A DNA stretch of 64,000 nucleotides from Fibrobacter sp. UWH6 (GCF_900142465.1 NZ_FRAX01000007.1:89264-153263); one strand, 5' to 3'; positions 8,578 to 17,786 are shown, counted from the stretch's first letter. A program made the numbers and translations. The notes: generated by a model from the letters alone, not told the origin.

Positions 8578-8659
8578 AATTATGAATTACAAAACTTTAA
8601 AATAGTTCTAAAACCATCTTGATGAATCTCATAATTCATAATTCGTAATTCATAATTAA
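8578..8659. repeat. AT-rich 13-bp inverted repeat between divergent-spaced genes
   Basis: AATTATGAATTAC at 8578-8590 is exactly complementary to GTAATTCATAATT at 8647-8659, with further ATAATTCATAATT half copies between. This fills the gap between the aminotransferase and the FHA-ABC gene and could fold into a long hairpin. Similar AATTCATA-rich sequence recurs at 51.2 kb. Confidence 0.55.
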
Positions 8660-9849
8660 ACCAGAGCCTTCAGGCCGGCGATAAAGCGGTCGCATGCCTT
8701 TTCCAAAGTTTCGTCACTGGCTGCGTAAGAGAAACGAACACAGGTATCGTCACCGAATGCGGCACCCGGCACAATGGCAAGGCCCTGAGACTGCAGCAAG
8801 TATTCGCAAAGTTCAACGGAACCGCCAATGACCTTACCCTCGGGAGTCTTCTTGCCGTAGAAACAGGTCACGGGAGCGAACAGATAGAATGCGCCCTCCG
8901 GTGCGTGAGCGGGAACCGGCAGGATTTCTGCGGTACGCTTCAGCATGTAGTTGCGACGCTTCAGGAATGCAGCCTGCATGGCTTCTACGTTAGACTTGTC
9001 CATTTCAAGAGCGCCCAATGCGGCGTACTGCGCTACGTTGCTAGGGTGGTGTGTTGCCTGTCCCTGGATTTTGCCGATGATCTTTGCGATGTCGGCGGGG
9101 GCTGCGTTGTAACCGATACGCCAACCGGTCATGCAATGGGACTTGGAGAAACCGTTAATGACGATGGTACGTTCAGCCATGCCGGGGAAGGCGGCGGCGC
9201 TTGTAAATTCGGTATCGTAGACGAAGTATTCATACACTTCGTCAGAAATGCAGTAGATGTCCTTTTCCACGATTACCTTGGCCAGTTCACCCAGTTCTTC
9301 CTTGGTGTACACGGCTCCGGTGGGGTTGCAGGGGTTATTCAGGAGGATTGCCTTGGTCTTGTCTGTAATGGCGGCGCGGAGCTGTTCTGCGGTAATCTTG
9401 AACTTGGCTTCCTTGGTAGCTTGTACAATTACGGGCACACCACCAAGCCACTTTACCAGTTCGGGGTAAGTGACCCAGTAAGGAGCGGGAACGATCACTT
9501 CGTCACCCGGATTCACAAGTGCTGCCAGGGAGTTGAACACGGCATGCTTTGCACCGCTAGTCATGATGATCTGTTCCGGCTTGTAGTCCAGACCGTTTTC
9601 ATCTTTCAGTTTCTTGGCCACGGCCTTGCGGACTTCCATAATGCCCACAGGTGCGGTGTAGCGGGTCTTGCCCTCGTCAATAGCCTTGCAAGCAGCAGCA
9701 CGGATAGGCCCCGGTGTAGGGAAGTCCGGTTCACCGGCACCCAAACTGACAACGTCCTTGCCATCAGCAATCATCTGCTTGGCCAAAGTATCGATAGCGA
9801 CCGTCAAACTGGCGGCAATATTCAAAGTTCTAGTGGATAGAGGTTTCAT
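8656..9849 (-). CDS. Class I PLP-dependent aminotransferase (aspartate aminotransferase-like)
   Basis: 397 residues, fold type I. Seen: SLGAGEPDFPTP at 35-46, NNPCNPTG 171-178 (Asn175), SDEVYEYF 202-209, and the PLP lysine Lys236 within NGFSKSHCMTGWRIGY. This is the pattern of the thermostable-type (I-gamma) aspartate/prephenate aminotransferases, which interconvert aspartate and oxaloacetate and sometimes make arogenate. The C-terminal arginine lies in VRFSYA. The start codon sits 20 nt inside the end of the upstream MMPL gene, so translation is probably coupled, though no metabolic link is obvious. Confidence 0.9.
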   Translation of the reverse strand: MKPLSTRTLNIAASLTVAIDTLAKQMIADGKDVVSLGAGEPDFPTPGPIRAAACKAIDEGKTRYTAPVGIMEVRKAVAKKLKDENGLDYKPEQIIMTSGAKHAVFNSLAALVNPGDEVIVPAPYWVTYPELVKWLGGVPVIVQATKEAKFKITAEQLRAAITDKTKAILLNNPCNPTGAVYTKEELGELAKVIVEKDIYCISDEVYEYFVYDTEFTSAAAFPGMAERTIVINGFSKSHCMTGWRIGYNAAPADIAKIIGKIQGQATHHPSNVAQYAALGALEMDKSNVEAMQAAFLKRRNYMLKRTAEILPVPAHAPEGAFYLFAPVTCFYGKKTPEGKVIGGSVELCEYLLQSQGLAIVPGAAFGDDTCVRFSYAASDETLEKACDRFIAGLKALV

Positions 9850-12253
9850 TTTTTCTGAGCCTTGATTTCTTGATGACGCGGTAAGTATCCAACGTACTTG
9901 CGATAAGGGGGTAAATGGTTAACTGTGAAATGAATATGCAAATCAATCCGATGACACTGATAATGCCCATGCTGCGAATACCCGGGTGGGACGAAAGCAA
10001 CATGGCGAAAGAGCCGATAAAACTGGCCCCCTGTGCCGTAAGGATTGAAGAAAGCTTTGCGCGCAGAACGGTCCAGGCGGTTCCATTCTGCTTTTCGTAA
10101 TAGGATGACCAGAGCTGCAAGGAGCCATCAACACTGACCCCAATCAGCAGCACGAATGCCAGGGAACTGTAGAACGAAATATGGATTCCCCAACCGTGAA
10201 CAAGAATGGTCAACCAGCTCATAGAGAACATGGAAGGGAGTACCGTAAAGAAGGCTCGGCTCAATTTATTGTAGTACAGCAGCAGAATGAACCAAAGCAT
10301 GATAATCCCAAGCACAATGGACTTGTCGACATTCTGGAGCACCAGGTCCAATACGTTTGCTCTAAGGATGGGGGTTCCGCAGACCTTGAATTTGTTGTCC
10401 TGGATGCCGTCAAACTTCTGGAGTTGAGCATTAATGTGGCGGCAGGCCAGGCCATTGTCAGGATCGGAAGAGGGGATGATAAAGGCAAATACTCCGGACT
10501 GACCGTCCTTGCCCGAGAACTTGCGGCGGATATCTTCAGAAAGTTTGAATTCCTGGATGTCATTCTCATAGTTAGAGAGCATCTCCACGATAGAAACACT
10601 GTCGTCTGTGGCCAAGCGAGACAAAATCTGAGGAGTCAGCTCCGCCTTCAGGTGTTCCAGCATATTTTTCTTGTTCTTGCTCATCTTGGGCATGAACTGG
10701 TACTGGGTGTAAATTCTTCCCAAGTCGGGAATCTGTCCACGATCCTTCAGGTGTTTGAAGTCTTCCTGGATGCTGCTACTGTATGAGGAGTCCGGCAACA
10801 TCACAATGACTGGATCGAAGGTGGAGAATCCGGTCTCTTCGATCAGGGCGTTCACCTTCTGCTCATCCAACTGCATTTCGGTCTGCCTGAAATCGTAAAG
10901 GAAGGCCAGGTTGTTGCCGCTGTACAAAAGGCCTGCGCTACTGAGGATGCTGATGCATACAATGATGGCCCAGTTCACCTTATTGGGGAACAGCTTGAGA
11001 CGTCGAGGAATGTGTCGGGAAATTTCGGCAATGTTGAACATCTTCTTCTGCTGGGCAAAGCGCAACAGCGATACACCCAGAAGGGGGCAGATATAGAGGT
11101 TCATCAAGACTCCGATGGCTCCAAGGATTGCCAATTCCCGCAAACCCGGCAGAGGAATCAGCAACAGCGAAAGGAACAGGGCAGCCATGATTAGCGAAGA
11201 GGCCGCAACCGGAGGCATAATACCCAGGATAGCACTTTCGGTACTGAGGGTGGGGCTTAAGTTTTGGTCACGTTCCTGGAAGAATCGGGTCAGGAGGTGC
11301 GTCTGTATTTGCATGGCGTGGCCCGGCAAAATCAAGGCCAGGTTTAACGTAAACAGATTGATTCTTCCAAAAAACAGGTAGGCAATCCCGAACATGAATA
11401 TGGTGGGAAGTGCAATAGGCAAACCAGAAATCAGGATCAACTGGGGCCGTCTATAGAAATGGAGCATGGACAGCACCAGGAGGATGATGACAGCCATTCC
11501 CCCCGCGAATTTTGCCTCGGGCAGAAGTTTCTTACCGGTCTTGATTGACTTGTAAATCTTTCCGGTATAGTAGACTTCAATGTTTCGTGAGCTTGCTGCA
11601 GAGTCAAGATAAGCTTTGGCTCGGTTGTAAAGATTGCGATTTGACTGCAGGTCGGTCAGGGAATGGGTGGGGTAGATGTCAATGACACGGATTGTCCCAT
11701 CATTGTTGGCATGGGACTGTTGGAGTTCCCTAAAGTATTTTTCTTCGATCTGCTTTACCAGTCCATCAGCCTTTTCTGCAGTTGCACCTGCACTATCTGC
11801 AGATTCAGTAAGGTCGACTAGAAAGGGATTGCTTTTACGGAAATGGGCGTTTTTGACACTGTCAACCATGTTGACTACAGCGGCAACTTCGTCTTCATTG
11901 GCATACAGGAGGCGGTTCTTCTTGAAAAAGTTTTCGTCGGCGGCAAACTCGATAAAGTGAACCAGAGGGTCCTTGGAGAAATCCCTGGCGAAATTACGGG
12001 CCAGGTTGAAATTCGTCAAACTGTCTTTTGATTGTAAGACAATAGTGAGGCTGCCTAATCCACCAAAAGAATTTTCAATATCCTGATAATCTAGTTGTAC
12101 CTCATTTCCCTTCAGAGAATCCTGCAACTGGAGTTCCCAACGCAAATGGTTAATGGGATAGATACAAAGTGCGGCCAATACCAACGATACGATGATATTC
12201 GCCCTATAATTTTGCCCTAATCTCTTAACTATTTTTGCGAACGCAGAAAACAT
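9830..12253 (-). CDS. RND superfamily / MMPL exporter
   Basis: 807 residues. Topology is that of MMPL/HpnN-type RND proteins: one N-terminal helix (about 17-35), a periplasmic domain of about 210 residues, a block of five to six helices (about 255-405), a second anchoring helix near 430, a second periplasmic domain, and a terminal block of five to six helices (about 640-790). Such proteins move lipids or other hydrophobic molecules to the outer membrane. The divergent neighbour is an outer-membrane barrel only 30 bp away, which could be its partner (inference). The start lies 4 nt after TATATTGT with no Shine-Dalgarno sequence. Confidence 0.82.
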   Translation of the reverse strand: MFSAFAKIVKRLGQNYRANIIVSLVLAALCIYPINHLRWELQLQDSLKGNEVQLDYQDIENSFGGLGSLTIVLQSKDSLTNFNLARNFARDFSKDPLVHFIEFAADENFFKKNRLLYANEDEVAAVVNMVDSVKNAHFRKSNPFLVDLTESADSAGATAEKADGLVKQIEEKYFRELQQSHANNDGTIRVIDIYPTHSLTDLQSNRNLYNRAKAYLDSAASSRNIEVYYTGKIYKSIKTGKKLLPEAKFAGGMAVIILLVLSMLHFYRRPQLILISGLPIALPTIFMFGIAYLFFGRINLFTLNLALILPGHAMQIQTHLLTRFFQERDQNLSPTLSTESAILGIMPPVAASSLIMAALFLSLLLIPLPGLRELAILGAIGVLMNLYICPLLGVSLLRFAQQKKMFNIAEISRHIPRRLKLFPNKVNWAIIVCISILSSAGLLYSGNNLAFLYDFRQTEMQLDEQKVNALIEETGFSTFDPVIVMLPDSSYSSSIQEDFKHLKDRGQIPDLGRIYTQYQFMPKMSKNKKNMLEHLKAELTPQILSRLATDDSVSIVEMLSNYENDIQEFKLSEDIRRKFSGKDGQSGVFAFIIPSSDPDNGLACRHINAQLQKFDGIQDNKFKVCGTPILRANVLDLVLQNVDKSIVLGIIMLWFILLLYYNKLSRAFFTVLPSMFSMSWLTILVHGWGIHISFYSSLAFVLLIGVSVDGSLQLWSSYYEKQNGTAWTVLRAKLSSILTAQGASFIGSFAMLLSSHPGIRSMGIISVIGLICIFISQLTIYPLIASTLDTYRVIKKSRLRKNETSIH

Positions 12254-12257
12254 GACA

Positions 12258-12265
12258 ACAATATA
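12258..12265 (-). promoter_or_regulatory. TAnnTTTG-like element 4 nt before the MMPL start
   Basis: On the minus strand TATATTGT-TGTC-ATG; one or two positions off TAnnTTTG but with the same 4-nt spacing seen elsewhere. The divergent gene has a similar TAAATTGG before its own start within the same 30-bp gap. Confidence 0.3.
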
Positions 12266-12283
12266 ATTATAAATTGGGGGGGT

Positions 12284-13798
12284 ATGAAGTTGGGTTTATG
12301 TAGGAAGATCGCTACGATGGCGTTTTGTTTGCAGCTGATGGCTGCAAGCCCTTTTGCACAAACCAAGGAATCCAATGATCCTGCACCTCAAAATTCAACT
12401 TCCGAAAATCCCGAAACAGAGAACGTCGAAGAAGAAGATTCGTTCAAGTGGTCTAACCTGTGGAAATGGCCCCTGGACTACATCATCCAGCCAGTACTGA
12501 ACGTCCTCATCTACCCGATTGCGACCCCCATCGATTACGCGGTCAAGAACGGAGTCATCGAAAGGTCGGTGGATTTAATCACCTTCGGCGAACGCAAGAA
12601 CATATTCATTTACCCTAGTTTCAACTTAAAACCGGGCGCAAGTACCGAACTGGGCGTTGTCTATCGACACCGTAGCGTATTCCTGGATCGAGATTATCTA
12701 GTGCTGCAAGGGGAATTTTTTGCCAACGGCGACTTGGCCTTCGATACACGATACACCAAGCAGTCTATCCTTGGGACTCCGCTTTTCGCCGGCGTTCGTT
12801 ACAGTATCAACTGGAACCGAGACAGACATTTTATTGTTCCCGAAACAAAGGCTAGCTATCTACAGCCGGATTCCAGCTTTAGTATTACCTGGCGACTTGG
12901 CGCACCGCTTTCTGACAACCGCAACTGGAATGCTGAAATCTGGACAACCCAAAACTTCATCAAGGCCGATGTTCCCGATATCGAAGACTCCCTGTTATTT
13001 AGCAAGAAGTTTTCCATCGAAGACCGCGGACTATATCAAGACCATATGGAATTTCCCATTGGTGCATCCATCATCTACGACGACCTGGATTACCCATACG
13101 CCCCATCCCGAGGTTCCCGCGTCAGTTTTTCAGGTTCCTATAACATTGTCAGCAAGTACGACGGCGTAAGTGTCAAGGAACTGGGCGATGAAGCCAAGGA
13201 CTATTATGACGAAGATATCATTAATGGTTCCAAAAGAAAGCACGATTACATCCGCACGGAGTTCTTGCTCCAGCGTTATTTCTTGCTAGGCAGCAGCCCC
13301 AACTATATTCTAAGCGCAACAGAAGCCCGACAGAACCGTAAGTTCTATACCGACTTTTCCTGGGATGAAGCCATTCGTGTATGGCGTCCCGAAAACATGA
13401 TGCAAACCCTTTTTGAGAGAAGGGTTATCGCCTTACAGTATAGGCTAATTGATTTATGGGAAATGGAAAAAGGCGGCGCACCCTTTAACGCATTCCCCAC
13501 ATTGAATGCAAGAACTCCGCTGCGTGGATATGGGGATACATGGGCATCCCATCATATCATGTCCTTGAGCGCAGAATATCGCTGGCCGGTAGACCGCTTT
13601 GTTGATGGAGTCGTGTTCGACGAATACGCACTTATCGCCGATAAAATCGACAAGTGGAGTTTCGACCATTACTACAACTCATGGGGCTTTGGCATCCGAG
13701 TTCGTCAGCCCAACATGTTCCTGTGCCGTGTGCAGCTGGGATTCCACGGACTGCACGGCGTCAATATGATTATAACCATCGCACCGGAATTCCGATAA
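12284..13798 (+). CDS. Omp85/BamA-like outer-membrane barrel protein
   Basis: 504 residues with a Sec signal peptide (cut near ASPFAQ, about 25). No POTRA repeats are evident; an acidic linker leads to a beta-barrel. Features of the Omp85 C-terminal barrel are present: a GSRVSFSG strand at about 275 and the loop-6-like motif LRGYGDTW at about 411, then SLSAEYRWPV and amphipathic strands to the end (APEFR). It probably forms a 16-strand barrel inserted by BamA. It is divergent from the MMPL exporter with a shared 30-bp promoter region, so coordinated expression is plausible. The substrate is unknown. Confidence 0.75.
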   Translation: MKLGLCRKIATMAFCLQLMAASPFAQTKESNDPAPQNSTSENPETENVEEEDSFKWSNLWKWPLDYIIQPVLNVLIYPIATPIDYAVKNGVIERSVDLITFGERKNIFIYPSFNLKPGASTELGVVYRHRSVFLDRDYLVLQGEFFANGDLAFDTRYTKQSILGTPLFAGVRYSINWNRDRHFIVPETKASYLQPDSSFSITWRLGAPLSDNRNWNAEIWTTQNFIKADVPDIEDSLLFSKKFSIEDRGLYQDHMEFPIGASIIYDDLDYPYAPSRGSRVSFSGSYNIVSKYDGVSVKELGDEAKDYYDEDIINGSKRKHDYIRTEFLLQRYFLLGSSPNYILSATEARQNRKFYTDFSWDEAIRVWRPENMMQTLFERRVIALQYRLIDLWEMEKGGAPFNAFPTLNARTPLRGYGDTWASHHIMSLSAEYRWPVDRFVDGVVFDEYALIADKIDKWSFDHYYNSWGFGIRVRQPNMFLCRVQLGFHGLHGVNMIITIAPEFR

Positions 13799-13843
13799 TA
13801 ACCGAAGCTGCAGCAAAAGGAACGGCAACAACTCGAGCCGAAA

Positions 13844-14914
13844 CTAAAGAGGCATTTCTTCTTGCAAATTGAAGCCCGCCTGCGTCTGCCCCTGGAACTG
13901 CGATACAGCTCTGGGTGGAATCGGCCTGTGCAGCATCTCGTACGCGTTGTGGGTGGCCATGCGCCCTCTAGGAGTGCGGGAAAGCAGGCCCTTTCTAATG
14001 AGGTAGGGCTCATACACTTCTTCAATGGTATCGGGTTCTTCGCCAATAGCAGCCCCGATAGTTCCAAGGCCCACTGGACCTCCACCGAAATTGTCTATAA
14101 GCATCGTAAGAATTTTACGGTCCATGCCATCTAGGCCTTCGCCGTCGATTCCCAGCATATCCAAAGTTTTCTGGGCAGAATTCAAGTCGATAACTCCAGT
14201 TCCACGAACCTGAGCCACATCGCGGCAACGCCTTAACACGCGGTTGGCGATACGGGGTGTTCCGCGGCAACGACCACCTAGCAATCTGGCGGCATCTTCA
14301 TCCAATTCAATATCCAAAATTCTTGCGCTACGCATCAAGATCAGCATGATATCTTCTTCATCATACAATTCCAGGCGATACTGAAGACCAAATCTATCAC
14401 GCAAGGGGCCAGTCAGAAGGCCGCTGCGGGTGGTCGCGCCCACCAGGGTAAAATGCTTCAGGGGGAGGTTTACGCTGCGGGCCGCAGGGCCGGAATCCAG
14501 CATGATGTCCAACCTGAAATCTTCCATGGCGGGGTAGAGGTATTCTTCTACAACGCGGTTCAGACGATGGATTTCATCGATAAAGAGAATATCGTTTTCC
14601 TGCAGACTAGTCAAAAGACCTGCCAAGTCACTGGCTTTTTCAAGAACCGGTCCGCTGGTAATATGGATGTTCACGCCCATTTCCTTGGCGATAATCCCAG
14701 CCAAAGTCGTCTTACCAAGTCCCGGAGGACCAGAAAATAGACAATGGTCCAGGGCGTCTCCGCGATGCCTTGCCGCCTCAATGGCGATAGAAAGACTTTC
14801 CTTAATGGATTTCTGTCCGGTAAATTCCGCAAGTGATGGGGGACGGAGGGTGTTTTCGGCATCGCCTTCGTCACCAGAACGTCTTTCCGGAGAAATAATA
14901 CGCTGATCTTCCAT
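13844..14914 (-). CDS. ruvB: Holliday junction branch-migration ATPase RuvB
   Basis: 356 residues, AAA+ motor of RuvABC. Walker A GPPGLGKT 62-69, Walker B with DEIH 113-116, sensor 1 VGATTRSG at about 158-165, arginine finger region GPLRDRFG 169-176, and a C-terminal winged helix ([22 protein letters not shown]). The start is 4 nt after the ruvA stop, so the two are an operon. Together they drive branch migration at recombination intermediates. Confidence 0.96.
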   Translation of the reverse strand: MEDQRIISPERRSGDEGDAENTLRPPSLAEFTGQKSIKESLSIAIEAARHRGDALDHCLFSGPPGLGKTTLAGIIAKEMGVNIHITSGPVLEKASDLAGLLTSLQENDILFIDEIHRLNRVVEEYLYPAMEDFRLDIMLDSGPAARSVNLPLKHFTLVGATTRSGLLTGPLRDRFGLQYRLELYDEEDIMLILMRSARILDIELDEDAARLLGGRCRGTPRIANRVLRRCRDVAQVRGTGVIDLNSAQKTLDMLGIDGEGLDGMDRKILTMLIDNFGGGPVGLGTIGAAIGEEPDTIEEVYEPYLIRKGLLSRTPRGRMATHNAYEMLHRPIPPRAVSQFQGQTQAGFNLQEEMPL

Positions 14915-14918
14915 AGGA

Positions 14919-15536
14919 TTACAAATACTTTAAAGCTTCGGGAATAAGTTGAGCGGCATCGGCGGAATCGCCCAGAACTTCGACGGCCTTCACAACGGCC
15001 TTTTCGGCAGCAGGATCCTTGACACCGAGAGTATGGAGCGCAAGAACGGCTTCAAGTTTAGCCCCGGTAAGGGCGCCCATGCTAGTAACTCCGCTACCTT
15101 CTACGTTGCCTAGGCCCTGAAGCATGGTGCCTGCCTTGTCTCTCAAGGTAAGGACCATCTGTTCGCAGGTCTTTTTGCCAAGCCCCTTGATTTTACTCAG
15201 GGCGGACTTGTTATCGCTGGCGATCATATTCAGGAGATCCGCCGGCGTGACTCCACTCAGTATGCGCTGGGCCATCTTAGGTCCAACGCCATTGACGTCC
15301 AACAACATCAGGAAGGTGTCCTTTTCCGTCTTGTCGGCAAAACCGAACAACGTCATGGAATCTTCACGAACGACCAAGTTTGTATAGATGGTCACTAGGG
15401 TGTTACCATCGCCAACTTCAGGCAATTTTCCAGCCGTGTGGGCCGAAACATTGATTCCATAGCCAATTCCATTTACATCCACCACAATAAAAGTGGGGGA
15501 CTTTTCTATAAGACAACCTTTGACTTGTTCGATCAT
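14919..15536 (-). CDS. ruvA: Holliday junction DNA helicase subunit RuvA
   Basis: 205 residues from the ATG at 15536, which gives the family start [12 protein letters not shown]; the frame is open further upstream but that sequence contains the promoter. It has an N-terminal OB-fold, two helix-hairpin-helix motifs ([13 protein letters not shown] and [13 protein letters not shown]) and a C-terminal domain III. RuvA tetramers hold the junction and load RuvB. The upstream region carries a strong promoter and a LexA-like box. Confidence 0.95.
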   Translation of the reverse strand: MIEQVKGCLIEKSPTFIVVDVNGIGYGINVSAHTAGKLPEVGDGNTLVTIYTNLVVREDSMTLFGFADKTEKDTFLMLLDVNGVGPKMAQRILSGVTPADLLNMIASDNKSALSKIKGLGKKTCEQMVLTLRDKAGTMLQGLGNVEGSGVTSMGALTGAKLEAVLALHTLGVKDPAAEKAVVKAVEVLGDSADAAQLIPEALKYL

Positions 15537-15545
15537 AGTTCCAAA

Positions 15546-15572
15546 TGTGCAGTATAAAAAACTTACTGCACA
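15546..15572. repeat. 9-bp perfect inverted repeat in the ruvA leader
   Basis: TGTGCAGTA and TACTGCACA flank a 9-nt loop between the promoter and the ruvA start. It would be transcribed and could form a hairpin, or act as an operator; TGTGCA also matches half of the LexA-type box. Confidence 0.45.
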
Positions 15573-15601
15573 AATATACACTCCCGTACGGGCTGTGTCA
15601 A
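15571..15601 (-). promoter_or_regulatory. ruvAB promoter
   Basis: On the minus strand a perfect TTGACA lies 17 nt before TATATT, which also reads as TATATTTG (15578-15571). The spacer contains the palindrome CCCGTACGGG. The start codon is 34 nt downstream of the -10 element. Confidence 0.65.
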
Positions 15602-15610
15602 GTCGTTTCG

Positions 15611-15624
15611 TACACAAAAGTGCA
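15611..15624. promoter_or_regulatory. Candidate LexA (SOS) box upstream of ruvAB
   Basis: TACACAAAAGTGCA differs at one base from TGCNC-N4-GTGCA, the LexA box I recall being described for F. succinogenes. It sits just upstream of the -35 hexamer of ruvA, an SOS gene in many bacteria. Confidence 0.45.
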
Positions 15625-15634
15625 GGTCTTATAC

Positions 15635-15670
15635 AAAAAAGAACCCCGCCAGCTTTTGCCAGCGGGTTCC
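15635..15670 (-). terminator. Strong rho-independent terminator (minus strand)
   Basis: The minus strand reads a GC-rich stem, GAACCCGC...GCGGGGTTC with an AAAA loop, then six T. It lies upstream of ruvA and ends no protein gene, implying a transcript from 15.68-15.9 kb. Confidence 0.7.
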
Positions 15671-15890
15671 TTTACATTCTAACTGGATAGAAGTCCGTTT
15701 ATTAATTGGAGTCCTTTATGCAACGGACGGAGAAAAGTCTTGTGTCAGAATCCTCGTGGCTAACACGACTGAATGCATCCTGTTCAACAAGGGAGAGGCC
15801 CATAAACAGGGTTAAAGCACTCCAAGCTGCGCTAACCCGAGAAAAACTGAACGATCGCTTTATAACAAACCTTTTTTCTCTAAAATAGGA
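15635..15890 (-). ncRNA. Candidate structured non-coding RNA
   Basis: The gap between ruvA and the YhhN gene has its own minus-strand terminator but no convincing ORF. The minus-strand RNA would contain four local hairpins: GGTTAGCGC...GTGCTTTAACC, GTGTTAG...CTGACAC, GTCCGTT...AACGGAC (7 bp perfect) and TTCTA...TAGAA, then the terminator. A TATTTTAG element near its 5' end could be a promoter. Conserved tmRNA, SRP and RNase P signatures were looked for and not found; a 6S-like RNA cannot be excluded. Length about 230-250 nt. The 60-codon plus-strand ORF at 15706-15888 is not convincing. Confidence 0.45.
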
Positions 15891-15955
15891 AATGTTAATA
15901 TTACCGTCAGTAAAAAAATAAGCTTCCGTAGTATGTTTAGGACATGAGATTTATC

Positions 15956-15981
15956 AAAAAAAGCCGACCTTTATGGCCGGC
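15956..15981 (-). terminator. Terminator of the YhhN gene
   Basis: Stem GCCGGCC/GGTCGGC (one mismatch) with seven T on the minus strand, 25 nt after the stop of the downstream-read YhhN gene. Confidence 0.7.
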
Positions 15982-16005
15982 ATTCTCATTTTCATGGTTT
16001 GCTTT

Positions 16006-16773
16006 TTATTTTTTGCGGATTCCACTCAATACTAACATGAGCAACGCAGGAACATAGAAGAACCAAACCAAGTTATTGGCAACGGTAGCAACGACTTCCT
16101 GAGTACTATGGTCGTCTCCAGTTGCCAAGGAAAATCCCACGCAGACATCGCCCAAGTAGAAAAGTATCATGCCAAGCCTAATAAGAGAGGCATTCTTTTG
16201 GGGGAAGTAACCGTACCTGGACACGCGAAGACCTTCGAAAAGGGCGCAAGTCAAGAATGTTCCATAGACAATGATAGTGGGAACCAGACCGGTTTCAAAC
16301 ACTCCCAGAAGACGAAGGTCAAAGAGGACCAGCACAGAGGCGAAAGGAACCAGGATAATCCACGGAATGCTATTGTCAGTCTCGTTCTTACGGGTAAATC
16401 GATAAATGAGAATAGACTGGAACACAATAAAGAAACAGACACCCATGAGCATAAATTCCACGCTGAACTGAGCGAGTGATTTAGCGTTATGCAGAAGCTT
16501 AAAGCAGATATCGGCCAAAAAAGCCGCACCCATGGCGGTCAACAACAGACGATGGTCGCGCCTGCCTAGACAATCCTTACCAATAGCAATGGCCAAAATA
16601 GCGACAAGCACTGTCGTTGCGAACTTGGTATAGTGCTGCACATAGCTTGAATCTGCCAAGCATTGTTCAACAGCCCCGCACTGGTAAAAAACAAACCAGT
16701 CTCTAATAAAATAGAATACAAAAAGGACTGTAATAACGCCCAGAAGGACCTTGATACGCTTTGGAAGAATCAT
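16006..16773 (-). CDS. YhhN/TMEM86 family multi-pass membrane protein
   Basis: 255 residues, mostly hydrophobic, about eight transmembrane helices. The duplicated family signature is visible: GAAFLADICF at about 82-91 and GMILFYLGDVCVGFSLA at about 200-216, with conserved Asp in each, plus LVWFFYVPALLML near the C-terminus. YhhN/TMEM86 proteins include lysoplasmalogenases, which cleave the vinyl ether of lysoplasmalogens. Plasmalogens have been reported in Fibrobacter, so a lipid-turnover role is plausible (inference). It is single, with its own terminator. Confidence 0.72.
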   Translation of the reverse strand: MILPKRIKVLLGVITVLFVFYFIRDWFVFYQCGAVEQCLADSSYVQHYTKFATTVLVAILAIAIGKDCLGRRDHRLLLTAMGAAFLADICFKLLHNAKSLAQFSVEFMLMGVCFFIVFQSILIYRFTRKNETDNSIPWIILVPFASVLVLFDLRLLGVFETGLVPTIIVYGTFLTCALFEGLRVSRYGYFPQKNASLIRLGMILFYLGDVCVGFSLATGDDHSTQEVVATVANNLVWFFYVPALLMLVLSGIRKK

Positions 16774-16856
16774 GGCGTAAATAATAAAAAAATATTTATT
16801 GCGAAAGTTGCTTTTAACGTGTAAACATTACTTTAATGCAAATTGTCTACCCGCCA

Positions 16857-17786
16857 TTACTTCTTGTTTTTGGCACTCTTTTTAGAGCTAGTCTTCTTGG
16901 GCTTGGTATTTTTCACCTTAGCCTTGCGTTTTTTGCCAGTCGATTCAGAAATTTCACTAGACATTTCAACAGATTTGCCATTTTCCGACTGTTTTTCAAG
17001 AGCAGACGGTTCCTCAGAAGCTATTTTGGCATTCTTTTGAGCATTTACGACAGTCAGACTGTCTTCGAAAACCTGAAGACTCTCTTCAAAGGAAGAACCA
17101 TCGCCAGAGTTGGCAGGACCAACTTCGTATTCATCGTCTTCATCATCGGCATTACGGATAATCGTACGACGTTCGTTTCTTCTATGACTAAATTCAAAGC
17201 CAACCGAGAGACGAATCGCAATGCGCCCCGAAGAAATTCTAAACTTTTGCTTCTTCCATTCGAAAGACTTAAGAATGGAGGTGTAATCGTAGCCCGCCTC
17301 CAGGGCGATACGGTAGGGGAATACACAGCCTGCACCGATGTATACCATAAAATCAGTAGGCATTTCCCACCAGGGATCGTCGAAATCCAACGGCATAACA
17401 TAACCTAGACGGGTTACAACATAGGGGTCAAAAATACTTTCGTCGTAAATAGAGCCGAAAGTAAGGTTCAGCCAAAGGGGGAGGGTAGCCGGAGTGAAAT
17501 CGATTCCATCGCGAGTCTGCTTGCTCTTATAGCCAAGACCTAGACCATAACGAATGGGGGCGTACTGGGCAGTGAACAAAAATTCCAGGTCGCCCTGATA
17601 CATAAATTGCGTTTTCTGTTTTCTTTCAGACTTCACACCGTCATCGTTATTCTCGATCGTGACAGATGCGGGGGTCAAAAAACCGAAACCCGGGCGAATT
17701 TCCATGGCGAAACTGACGACGGAAATTGCAACGACTAGAAATGCAATCTTACTGCAATTGGCAAAAATACGTGACATAGCTTTCAT
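16857..17786 (-). CDS. Outer-membrane beta-barrel protein with lysine-rich C-terminal tail
   Basis: 309 residues: a signal peptide (cut after VVSFA, about 27), then about 180 residues of alternating beta strands typical of an 8-10 strand barrel (YGLGLGYKSK, FMVYIGAGCVFPYRIALEAGYDY), then an acidic linker (NADDEDDEYEV) and a Ser/Glu/Lys-rich low-complexity tail ending in repeated KK. A barrel with such a polybasic tail is odd; the tail could lie in the periplasm and contact peptidoglycan or nucleic acid (speculative). No family was recognised. The promoter element is at 17816-17823. Confidence 0.65.
   Translation of the reverse strand: MKAMSRIFANCSKIAFLVVAISVVSFAMEIRPGFGFLTPASVTIENNDDGVKSERKQKTQFMYQGDLEFLFTAQYAPIRYGLGLGYKSKQTRDGIDFTPATLPLWLNLTFGSIYDESIFDPYVVTRLGYVMPLDFDDPWWEMPTDFMVYIGAGCVFPYRIALEAGYDYTSILKSFEWKKQKFRISSGRIAIRLSVGFEFSHRRNERRTIIRNADDEDDEYEVGPANSGDGSSFEESLQVFEDSLTVVNAQKNAKIASEEPSALEKQSENGKSVEMSSEISESTGKKRKAKVKNTKPKKTSSKKSAKNKK

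Noticed and set aside
15800..15845. tRNA-like D-arm (GCGCAGCTTGGAGTGC on the minus strand)
   Set aside because: No acceptor stem, anticodon arm or T-loop TTCGAAT follows; the flanks instead pair as one hairpin.
15706..15888. 60-codon plus-strand frame in the ruvA-YhhN gap
   Set aside because: No family or signal; it coincides with a region better explained by a structured minus-strand RNA and its terminator.
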